Below, one piece after another: positions 1-4,988 of a stretch of DNA of 7,448 bases (position 1 is its first letter; every line of letters starts with the position of its first letter). This DNA comes from DATJMJ01 sp035503975. Lineage in GTDB: Bacteria > Actinomycetota > Acidimicrobiia > Acidimicrobiales > Palsa-688. The notes beneath the pieces were generated by a model. The model was given only the letters and a program-made list of their open reading frames with translations, was not told where the DNA came from and did not search any database. The stretch is from contig DATJST010000483.1 of assembly GCA_035503975.1 (NCBI GenBank), positions 1 through 7,448 on the forward strand, in the 5' to 3' direction. The position numbers and the translations under genes are program-made.

Positions 1-1054
1 CCAAGCTCGAGGTGATGGCAGCGAGCCGGGACTTCTGCCGTTCGCTCCGGCGGTAAAGGGCTGTGTTGGACAAGGCGCCGGCGGCGACCGCGGCGAGAGC
101 CTCGAGGAGGGTCTTGTCGGCCGTGTCGAATGGTTCCGTCCGGCTCCGCCCGGCGACGCTCAACCACTTGGTCTGGCCGAACAGGGGGACAGGGACGCGG
201 AGGGCGTGCTCGTCGCTTGGCGCCAGGGCGAGCTCTGCGTCGGGGCAACGCAGGAGGTGGCGCGCCGAGGCGAGCAGTCCCGCCTCGACTGTGGACTGTT
301 CCTGGCCCATCGACGCGTTAGCCTCGAGCGTGGCGCGGAAGAGCCCCTCGAGACGAGCTCGGTCCCGCCGCGCCCGAAAGAAACCGCCGAGCGCGTAACG
401 CAGGATCACCAGCGGCAGGACGGCAAGCGGGAGCGCCGCCGGGTAGGCCAGGAGGAGCAGACCGGTACCGAGGCCGATGCCCAGGCCTCCCGAGGCGATC
501 GCGACACGCGTGTCAAGCCCGCTGAGGATGACGTTCTTCCAGGGCATCCCGATCGCGGTCAGGATGGCAGTTATGGCCGCATTCGTCACGACGAAGAAGG
601 CGGCGGTGGCGAGCAGGGCCGCACCGGCGTCGGCGTAGGGAGAGAGCGGGCCGAGGTCACGGGCCAAAGTGACCACACCCTCGGCGACGCCCACGGCAAT
701 CAGCATCTGACCGAAGTTAAAGGTGGACTTGTGGAGCGGCCGGTGCATCAGCGCCTGGGCAACGACCGTAACCAGCGCAAAGGCCATAATGGTCAAACTC
801 GACGGCACGAGGAGCAGCAGTACGACCAGGATGCCCTCGTCGATGTGCACCGCCTCGGACTCGTCGCCGATATAGATGATGAGGGGCCGGAGCCAACTGA
901 TCAAGGCCATCAGGCCGAAGACGGCTGCCACCAATAGTTGCCTGACGTTCGGGGCCGGCCCAGCGAGAAGTTGGTGCGCGGCGATGCCCAGCGTGGCCAC
1001 CCCGCCGGTTGCCACCGACGCGATGACCAGCTGGGCTGGACCGGGATGCCGCAT
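1..1054 (-). CDS. Multi-pass membrane sensor with GAF-like domain, C-terminus cut off by window edge
   Basis: Reading the minus strand from ATG at 1054 gives 351 uninterrupted codons to the window edge, so the 3' end is missing. Residues 1-225 are very hydrophobic and form about 6-8 membrane segments (roughly 8-30, 37-60, 73-102, 113-130, 141-170, 184-224), with a polar stretch (GDESEAVHIDE) around residue 63. A basic cytoplasmic linker with RARRDRARLEGLFRATLEAN (about 227-246) follows, then a soluble region (about 246-335) with the look of a GAF domain. At the cut end is a coil (RRSERQKSRLAAITSSL) of the kind that usually leads into a PAS, GGDEF or kinase domain. Inference: a membrane-anchored signalling protein, perhaps a diguanylate cyclase/phosphodiesterase or a histidine kinase; the output domain lies outside the window. 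A TAG 14 codons upstream closes the frame, and ATG 1054 is the first start after it. The ribosome site is weak (AAGGG about 10 bases upstream). Confidence 0.8.
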   Translation of the reverse strand, partial: MRHPGPAQLVIASVATGGVATLGIAAHQLLAGPAPNVRQLLVAAVFGLMALISWLRPLIIYIGDESEAVHIDEGILVVLLLLVPSSLTIMAFALVTVVAQALMHRPLHKSTFNFGQMLIAVGVAEGVVTLARDLGPLSPYADAGAALLATAAFFVVTNAAITAILTAIGMPWKNVILSGLDTRVAIASGGLGIGLGTGLLLLAYPAALPLAVLPLVILRYALGGFFRARRDRARLEGLFRATLEANASMGQEQSTVEAGLLASARHLLRCPDAELALAPSDEHALRVPVPLFGQTKWLSVAGRSRTEPFDTADKTLLEALAAVAAGALSNTALYRRSERQKSRLAAITSSL

Positions 1055-1096
1055 AGTGCTTCGGGCCCTTGGGCTGCTAAAGAAGCCGGCTAGTCG

Positions 1097-1351
1097 CTAA
1101 TTCCAAGCAACGTCGGGCAGGGAGATGAAGATCTGCCCATTGAGGTTCACCTGGATGGCGCCGGCTGTGATCGACGGAGTGGAGGGGGCACTGCTCCCCC
1201 ACGCCGTCGAGGCGAGGCCGAAGGTCGATACACCCAAGCTGAGCAGACCGATAGCGGCCGCCGAGATCCGGGCTGCCTTGCGGGGCGAGACCCGCACGGC
1301 TGGCTTATGGACCGCAGACCCGGGCTTGGCTTGTGAACCGTCGAGTGACAC
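1097..1351 (-). CDS. Very small secreted protein, unknown family
   Basis: This is an 84-residue protein starting at GTG 1351, chosen because AAGGAAGGG lies 7 bases upstream. A longer reading from GTG 1492 is possible, but it would translate the hairpin-rich leader and has no good ribosome site. The N-terminus has a basic n-region (R20, R24, K25, R28) and a hydrophobic core (about 29-49), then a likely signal peptidase site near S48-T49-A50. The mature part would be only about 34 residues: a Ser/Thr/Pro-rich linker, then a beta-prone segment (IQVNLNGQIFISLPDVAWN). There are no cysteines, and I recognise no family. It lies downstream of an intrinsic terminator and a structured leader, and 42 bases before a membrane sensor gene in the same frame. 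It could be a signalling peptide, a surface or matrix component, or an antimicrobial peptide; none of these is shown by the sequence. Confidence 0.7.
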   Translation of the reverse strand: MSLDGSQAKPGSAVHKPAVRVSPRKAARISAAAIGLLSLGVSTFGLASTAWGSSAPSTPSITAGAIQVNLNGQIFISLPDVAWN

Positions 1352-1358
1352 GTGTGGT

Positions 1359-1367
1359 CCCTTCCTT
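1359..1367 (-). promoter_or_regulatory. Ribosome binding site fixing the GTG start of the small secreted protein
   Basis: The minus strand reads AAGGAAGGG, followed by a 7-base spacer and GTG at 1351. This purine-rich site is what favours the 84-residue product over the longer open frame beginning at 1492. A small hairpin (TGGC-ACATT-GCCA) lies just upstream of it. Confidence 0.7.
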
Positions 1368-1534
1368 ATTGGCAATGTGCCATCAGCACGCAATAGAAAG
1401 CTGACTCGGTTGGGCCGTGCACCAGCTTTAGGGGCTGGTGGGACGCGTGTTCGCACACCGACGCTGCCTTCGCAGGCTTCCGCGCTCACCACTACTCAGA
1501 GCGCGCGCCGGTGTGGTTTACCCACATTGCGACG
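1368..1534 (-). ncRNA. Highly structured 5' leader, candidate riboswitch or other cis-regulatory RNA
   Basis: This non-coding stretch lies between the terminator and the small secreted-protein gene. On the minus strand it holds a 7-bp closing helix CACACCG/CGGTGTG (1509-1515 with 1454-1460). This encloses hairpin A, CGCGCTC/GAGCGCG (1499-1505 with 1481-1487, 11-base loop), and hairpin B, GCCT-GCGA-AGGC (1466-1477). Hairpin C, GTGT-GCGA-ACAC (1447-1458), shares bases with the 3' arm of the closing helix, so the two cannot form together. Hairpin D, CACCAGC/GCTGGTG (1420-1440, 7-base loop), follows, then weaker helices nearer the ribosome site. Two GNRA (GCGA) loops and a mutually exclusive helix pair fit a folded regulatory RNA. 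I could not match it securely to a riboswitch class. No convincing promoter hexamers were seen, so the RNA start is unknown. Confidence 0.5.
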
Positions 1535-1567
1535 AAAAACCGGCTACCGGGGAGCAACCCCGGGCCG
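1535..1567 (-). terminator. Intrinsic terminator after the 148-residue secreted protein gene
   Basis: The minus strand reads CGGC-CCGGGG-TTGCT-CCCCGG-TA-GCCG-GTTTTT. This is a 10-bp GC-rich stem with a 5-base loop and a 2-base bulge, followed directly by a run of five T. It begins 10 bases after the stop codon at 1578 and separates this gene from the structured leader downstream. Confidence 0.85.
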
Positions 1568-1577
1568 CTGCACCGCT

Positions 1578-2024
1578 CTAGATGATGATGTCCCCCGCAG
1601 GCACACCTAAGTCCTTGCCGAGCGCCGTCTGAAGCTGGACGAACTTCGGGACGAGCGCCTTGAAACCGCTGACAAACGTCTTCTCGCTCGAGGCAGTGCT
1701 GAGCAGCGTGATCTCCTGCTTCTGCAGGGCGATGACCTTGCCGATATCGCCGGCGGCCGAACCGGTGAAATGGATCTTGCCCAATGCCGTGTTAAACGTC
1801 TTGATCGCCGGCACGAACGCTCCATTGGCCGCTTTGACCTTGGTCCAAGGCGCGTTGCTCTGCCCGATCACGTTGGACCAGCGGTAGTCCGCCGCGGTGA
1901 ACGGCTTTTCCGCCGCCCTCCATTGAGCCATCACGGACTTCGACTGGGAAGCCGCGGCCACTTGGGCCCCGGCACCGAGCACGACGGTGCTAACGACTAG
2001 AGCTGAGAGCCACCTGCAACGCAC
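1578..2024 (-). CDS. Secreted protein of unknown function, mostly helical
   Basis: The product has 148 residues. The start is GTG 2024, with a perfect AGGAGG (2031-2036) 6 bases upstream. A classical signal peptide is visible: basic n-region (MRCRW), hydrophobic core about 6-20, and cleavage near AAA-S at residue 25. The mature part (about 123 residues) is rich in Ala, Lys, Gln and Thr. It reads as several amphipathic helices (about 26-60, 62-82, 90-108, 112-137) with no cysteine and no recognisable catalytic motif. Helical exported proteins of this length are common and poorly described in actinobacteria; I cannot name a family. It is monocistronic by appearance: its own promoter and leader upstream, and a strong intrinsic terminator just after the stop. 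It may be an extracytoplasmic binding or stress protein, but that is a guess. Confidence 0.8.
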   Translation of the reverse strand: MRCRWLSALVVSTVVLGAGAQVAAASQSKSVMAQWRAAEKPFTAADYRWSNVIGQSNAPWTKVKAANGAFVPAIKTFNTALGKIHFTGSAAGDIGKVIALQKQEITLLSTASSEKTFVSGFKALVPKFVQLQTALGKDLGVPAGDIII

Positions 2025-2039
2025 GCTGATCCTCCTAGC

Positions 2040-2100
2040 TGGAGCCTGGCCTCCCAGGACGAGCCTCTTATTAGCACCGGCTCACCAAGAGCCAGTGGCA
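2040..2100 (-). promoter_or_regulatory. Hairpin-bearing 5' leader of the 148-residue secreted protein gene
   Basis: On the minus strand a 9-bp hairpin CACTGGCTC-TTGGT-GAGCCGGTG (2075-2097) is followed by CCTGG-GAGG-CCAGG (2045-2058), just upstream of the AGGAGG site. The longer stem has a U-G wobble when read as minus-strand RNA but a C-A mismatch when read as plus-strand RNA, which favours a role in the minus-strand transcript. It may act on stability or translation; I recognise no known RNA class. Confidence 0.35.
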
Positions 2101-2130
2101 CGACTTGCTGCCTCGATGTCGCGGTACGAA

Positions 2131-2159
2131 AATCTAGCGGCCCGAAGTCTAGCTGTCCT
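2131..2159 (-). promoter_or_regulatory. Candidate housekeeping promoter for the 148-residue secreted protein gene
   Basis: On the minus strand AGGACA (2154-2159) is separated by exactly 17 bases from TAGATT (2131-2136), a TANNNT-type -10 box. Transcription would start near 2124 and give a leader of about 100 bases. The intergenic region is shared with the opposing CDP-alcohol phosphatidyltransferase promoter, so the two genes are divergent. Confidence 0.45.
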
Positions 2160-2190
2160 TGACCTCGTGTTCGTCGCGCCGTCGTGGGAC

Positions 2191-2196
2191 TAGGTT
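2191..2196 (+). promoter_or_regulatory. -10 box for a leaderless transcript
   Basis: TAGGTT fits the actinobacterial TANNNT -10 pattern and lies 6 bases before the GTG at 2203, so transcription would begin at or next to the start codon. There is no Shine-Dalgarno sequence before that GTG, as expected for a leaderless mRNA. The -35 region is weak (around 2168-2175). Confidence 0.5.
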
Positions 2197-2202
2197 CGCC
2201 TC

Positions 2203-2832
2203 GTGGTTGCACCATCTGCAGGTACCGGGCAACGTCGCCGCCGCACGGGTGAGGACCGGATCCTTTCGCTGCCCAACGTTGTTACAAGCGTGCGCCTGGT
2301 TTTGGTGCCTGTCTTCGTTTGGCTCCTGGTCCAGCCGCACCACCGCTACTGGTGGGACGACGCGGTGCTCCTCGCGGTGATGGGGTCCACCGACTGGGTG
2401 GACGGACAGCTCGCCCGCCGCCTCGACCAGGTGACCAAGCTTGGCAAGGTGCTTGACCCGGTCGCCGACAGGACGCTGTTGGCGGCCGCCGTGATCGGCA
2501 TAGTGGCGGTGGGCGCGGTACCTCTTCCCGTGGCTGTGCTCGCCGCGGCCCGCGAGTTGCTGGTGGCGGTGGCGGCAGTCTGGCTTGCGCTCGCCGGCGC
2601 TCGGCGGATCGACGTCACCCTGGTGGGGAAGGCTGGCACATTTGGCCTTATGGTCGCGTTCCCCTTCTTTTTGGCCGGGCACTCTACGGTGAGCTGGAAG
2701 CACACAGCATTGTGGCTGGGATGGCTGGCAGCGGTGGCGGGCCTGGCCCTCGGATGGGCTTCGGTGGTTGTCTACGTACCGTTGGCGCGGGCTGCGCTGG
2801 CTGCCCGCAGCTCCCCTAGCTCCGCTAGCTAG
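2203..2832 (+). CDS. CDP-alcohol phosphatidyltransferase (PgsA / cardiolipin synthase-like)
   Basis: The product has 209 residues, the usual length for the family. The full signature D-x2-DG-x2-AR-x8-G-x3-D-x3-D is present: D64, D67, G68, A71, R72, G81, D85, D89. It binds the divalent metal ions and the CDP-diacylglycerol substrate. The segment before it (LSLPNVVTSVRLVLVPVFVW) is the typical first membrane helix, and about five more helices follow to residue 197. The enzyme transfers a phosphatidyl group from CDP-diacylglycerol to an alcohol at the cytoplasmic membrane. The acceptor cannot be read from the motif; the LPN-x2-T-x2-R start resembles phosphatidylglycerophosphate synthases and eukaryote-type cardiolipin synthases. 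The GTG start has no ribosome site and is probably leaderless. It is the only plus-strand gene here and is convergent with the DoxX gene. Confidence 0.92.
   Translation: MVAPSAGTGQRRRRTGEDRILSLPNVVTSVRLVLVPVFVWLLVQPHHRYWWDDAVLLAVMGSTDWVDGQLARRLDQVTKLGKVLDPVADRTLLAAAVIGIVAVGAVPLPVAVLAAARELLVAVAAVWLALAGARRIDVTLVGKAGTFGLMVAFPFFLAGHSTVSWKHTALWLGWLAAVAGLALGWASVVVYVPLARAALAARSSPSSAS
2825..2832. other. Palindromic CTAGCTAG shared by two convergent stop codons
   Basis: The octamer reads the same on both strands. It supplies TAG (2830-2832) to the plus-strand phosphatidyltransferase gene and TAG (2827-2825) to the minus-strand DoxX gene. The two coding regions overlap by 8 bases and no terminator is visible between them, so the transcripts should overlap at their 3' ends. 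Confidence 0.9.
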
Positions 2833-3367
2833 CCGGGGTAGACGCCGCCTGTGGCGCGGGTGGCGCCGTCTGGAGTTGTGCCGCATGGCGTTTGGACCAC
2901 CACGTACCCACCAAGTAGTCGAGGCTGATGCGACCGGCGCCGAACAGTACGATCACGACCGCGAGCGCGGCCAAGGCCACGTTGAGCTCGTAACCTGAGC
3001 CGACTGCGCTCGATACGATGCCGTTGCCCCAGGTGACGGTGATCATGGCGATGATCATGTCGCATACGAGCCCGAAGGCGGCCATCCGGCTCATCAGCCC
3101 GAAAGCAAGGGCCAGACCGCCGAAAAACTCTGTTAGACCATTGAGGTAGGCAAAAAAAGTGCCTGGGTGCAGGCCGGCGTAGGTCGAGAAAAAGGCCGCC
3201 TGGCGGCTAATGCCGGGGCCGTGGAAGGCCCCGAAAAGGGTGCCACCGCCATGGTAAATGAACAGCCACGCCAGTGCCGTGCGCGCCGCGACGAGGGCAC
3301 CGTCTTTCAAGGCGGGCGTGCCACGTAGGGCCAACGCCCGCTGCAGGAGCTCGTCCCGGTTTTTCAT
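2825..3367 (-). CDS. DoxX family membrane protein
   Basis: The product has 180 residues with four predicted membrane helices (about 24-46, 69-91, 94-112, 126-147). It has the DoxX-type pattern: ARTALAWLFIYHGGGTLFG in the first helix region, then FFGGLALAFGLMSRMAAFGL and MIIAMITVTWGNG. The C-terminal tail is Ala/Pro-rich. DoxX-family proteins are quinone-linked or redox-associated membrane proteins; in Mycobacterium tuberculosis DoxX joins SodA and SseA in an oxidative-stress complex (established for that species, not shown here). The ATG start at 3367 overlaps the TGA stop of the hydroxylase gene (ATGA) and no separate ribosome site is visible, so translation is probably coupled. The stop codon overlaps the end of the opposing phosphatidyltransferase gene within CTAGCTAG. 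The electron donor or substrate is unknown. Confidence 0.88.
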   Translation of the reverse strand: MKNRDELLQRALALRGTPALKDGALVAARTALAWLFIYHGGGTLFGAFHGPGISRQAAFFSTYAGLHPGTFFAYLNGLTEFFGGLALAFGLMSRMAAFGLVCDMIIAMITVTWGNGIVSSAVGSGYELNVALAALAVVIVLFGAGRISLDYLVGTWWSKRHAAQLQTAPPAPQAASTPAS

Positions 3368-4341
3368 TTGCGCCAGTCTGTTGCTGAATAAGGTTGGAAG
3401 GGTTGTACGAGCTGAGCAAAAACGACCAGTGGCAGGCGACGCCCGGTTAGTGGCGCCTGTTCGACCGGTACCGTACGGCCACCAATGCCGGTGGGGACCG
3501 GCTCACCGGAAGGGAACTCCGCTCGGCGAGCCAACCGGTCCCACAGCACCAGCACGAACCCGAAATTGACCGTGCCTTTGAGGCCGAGGTCGCGGGCGTG
3601 GTGCAGGCGGTGATAAGCCGGGCTGACCACCACCCGGCCGAGCGGGCCGAGCCGCCAGCGCAGGTTGGCATGGGGCAGCGTGACAAGGCAACCGTACACC
3701 ACCCAAGCGGTGCGCGGCACCTGTCCGGTGGACACGAGCAGGAGCCCCGGCAGGAGGGCCGGCAAGTAAGTGGCATGAATTAGCGGGTGGGTGCGGAAAG
3801 TCGTGAGCACGCTCATGTCCTCTTGCGAGTGGTGCAGGGCGTGCAGGCGCCAAAGCGTCTCGAAGCGGTGGTTGGCCACGTGCGAAAGCCAAAGGAGGCC
3901 GTCGTTGCCTACCAGTATGGCGGCCACGGCCACAACCTGGGGGACAAGTGGTAGCCGGCCGAGGAACAGGAACGGTGCGTGGGCGCTGACTTCGCTGCTA
4001 ACGCCCACCGAAGCCAAGGTGACCACGGGCATGGCCGCAACGGCGAACAGCAGCAAATAGGTCGCGTCCACGACATGTGCCCGGCAGAAGAAGGGCCGCT
4101 TGACTGCCGGCCACAACCGCTCCGCCGCCAGCAGTACCGCCACGACTGTGAGCAGCGGGATGCCTACGTTTGTGCCCTCACCGTTCCAGATGACCGGCCA
4201 CAAGAACCCCTCTTCATGCAGCTGCTCGGCCCCCACGACGGCGAGCCAGGCCCACAGCCCGGTGATGAGCAGGACCCCGAGCCACGCGAGCCGGATGGTG
4301 CGGGCCTGCGCTTTGGATATCCCCCAGGGGACGGCCGTCAT
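3364..4341 (-). CDS. Fatty acid hydroxylase / sterol desaturase superfamily membrane enzyme
   Basis: The product has 325 residues from ATG 4341. That ATG overlaps the TAA stop of the gene before it (TAATG); the frame is open further upstream, but only as an antisense-free shadow of that gene. The histidine clusters that hold a di-iron centre are all present: HVANH (154-158), HALHH (167-171) and HRLHH (254-258), with extra histidines at 185, 189 and 234. About six hydrophobic segments (17-38, 58-76, 90-113, 131-152, 187-205, 210-232) fit an integral membrane enzyme with cytoplasmic histidines. Members use O2 and electrons to hydroxylate or desaturate lipids (fatty acids, sterols, carotenoids, alkylglycerols); the substrate here cannot be told. 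It sits between an exported COG4315-like protein and DoxX, both overlapping it, which suggests one lipid-modifying or redox unit in the membrane. Confidence 0.9.
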   Translation of the reverse strand: MTAVPWGISKAQARTIRLAWLGVLLITGLWAWLAVVGAEQLHEEGFLWPVIWNGEGTNVGIPLLTVVAVLLAAERLWPAVKRPFFCRAHVVDATYLLLFAVAAMPVVTLASVGVSSEVSAHAPFLFLGRLPLVPQVVAVAAILVGNDGLLWLSHVANHRFETLWRLHALHHSQEDMSVLTTFRTHPLIHATYLPALLPGLLLVSTGQVPRTAWVVYGCLVTLPHANLRWRLGPLGRVVVSPAYHRLHHARDLGLKGTVNFGFVLVLWDRLARRAEFPSGEPVPTGIGGRTVPVEQAPLTGRRLPLVVFAQLVQPFQPYSATDWRK

Positions 4342-4877
4342 TAGTAGGCGACGCCTCCGCCACCCGACGTTGTCGTGGGCGTCGACGAATGAGGCACGGC
4401 CATGGGATGAGCTGGGTTTACAACCCACCATTGACCGAATTTGTCCTTTATGTTGCCGGTGACTTGGCCGGGCTTCTTGTCGCCGACGAACAGGTAGAGC
4501 GGGATCCCCTGGTAAGTCACCTCGTGCTGGCCGCCCGGGCGGCTGATCGAGCCCAGGTGCTCGACACCCTTGCCAATGGGCTGCCTTTGCCCCGGTGCCA
4601 GCAGGACCGGCGGCCATGCTTTGGCGCACGCACCGAAACAGGTGCTGTGGTTGTCGCTGTCCTTGACGAAGCGGTAGACCGTCCAGCCGGTGGACAAGGC
4701 CAGTATTGGCCCCCATGACGTCTTGGCCACCACGATGGTGGTCGGCCCCGCACGTTCGCCTGAACGTGACGCCGATGCCGGTGCGCCGCTGAGAGCCACC
4801 GCCCCGGCGGTGGCAGCCAGGGTGCCCAGGCTCGCCAGGGCCACAAAGGTGGTGCGGGGGCCACGTCGTCCACTCAT
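4341..4877 (-). CDS. Exported COG4315-type protein with two secreted repeats (PF03640-like)
   Basis: The product has 178 residues from ATG 4877. An upstream in-frame ATG at 4910 would add 11 residues; I prefer 4877 because it gives a normal signal peptide (n-region MSGRRGPRTT, core 11-33, cleavage near ASA-S at 37) and has a purine-rich GAAAGTGG before it. Two copies of the repeat are seen. The first has TVYRFVKDS with C80, C84 and ACAKAWPPVL (about 67-92). The second has VTYQGIPLYLFVGDKKPG and GQWWVVNP (about 120-155). The pattern (STCxGxCAxxWPP, then YxGxPLYxFxGDxxPGxxxG) is the hallmark of this family of exported proteins of unknown function. The Thr/Ser/Gly tail is low complexity. No lipobox cysteine is visible, so it is likely secreted or wall-associated. 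It is the first gene of an overlapping trio with the hydroxylase and DoxX. Confidence 0.88.
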   Translation of the reverse strand: MSGRRGPRTTFVALASLGTLAATAGAVALSGAPASASRSGERAGPTTIVVAKTSWGPILALSTGWTVYRFVKDSDNHSTCFGACAKAWPPVLLAPGQRQPIGKGVEHLGSISRPGGQHEVTYQGIPLYLFVGDKKPGQVTGNIKDKFGQWWVVNPAHPMAVPHSSTPTTTSGGGGVAY

Positions 4878-4953
4878 CAGACCACTTTCTTGTTTGGTAG
4901 TGATTGCCATGAAAAGGATCTACGGAACGCGGGCACGAATCGCTCCCCGCCCC

Positions 4954-4959
4954 AAGATA
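4954..4959 (-). promoter_or_regulatory. Possible -10 box for the COG4315 - hydroxylase - DoxX operon
   Basis: The minus strand reads TATCTT in the gap between the YbaK-type gene and the COG4315-type gene, with a poor -35 (TGGCCC) 17 bases upstream. No terminator with a T-run is visible after the YbaK-type gene, so read-through from upstream remains possible. The GC-rich repeat CCTGGCCCAGGCCGGCC lies just before. Confidence 0.3.
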
Positions 4960-4988
4960 ACCTCTATGGCCGGCCTGGGCCAGGGGCT

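Noticed and set aside
206..937. Long plus-strand open frame (243 codons)
   Set aside because: It is antisense to the membrane sensor gene, and its translation is hydrophilic, Gln/Gly/Arg-rich low complexity typical of GC-rich shadow frames.
1352..1492. 47-residue N-terminal extension of the small secreted protein from GTG 1492
   Set aside because: It has no ribosome site, would bury the signal peptide, and the bases form perfect hairpins; GTG 1351 has AAGGAAGGG upstream.
1368..1534. Assignment of the leader to a c-di-GMP-I (GEMM), TPP, glycine or cobalamin riboswitch
   Set aside because: The conserved cores of those classes are not present; only the general layout (junction plus GNRA loops) is similar.
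2159..2196. TTGACC at 2159-2164 as the -35 box for the phosphatidyltransferase gene
   Set aside because: The spacer to TAGGTT would be 26 bases, too long for a normal promoter.
2149..2886. Minus-strand open frame (245 codons) opposite the phosphatidyltransferase gene
   Set aside because: Its His/Arg-rich sequence lacks any domain, while the plus strand carries the complete CDP-alcohol phosphatidyltransferase signature.
4342..4716. N-terminal extension of the hydroxylase frame
   Set aside because: It overlaps the COG4315-type gene in another frame and shows no family similarity; ATG 4341 is coupled to that gene's stop.
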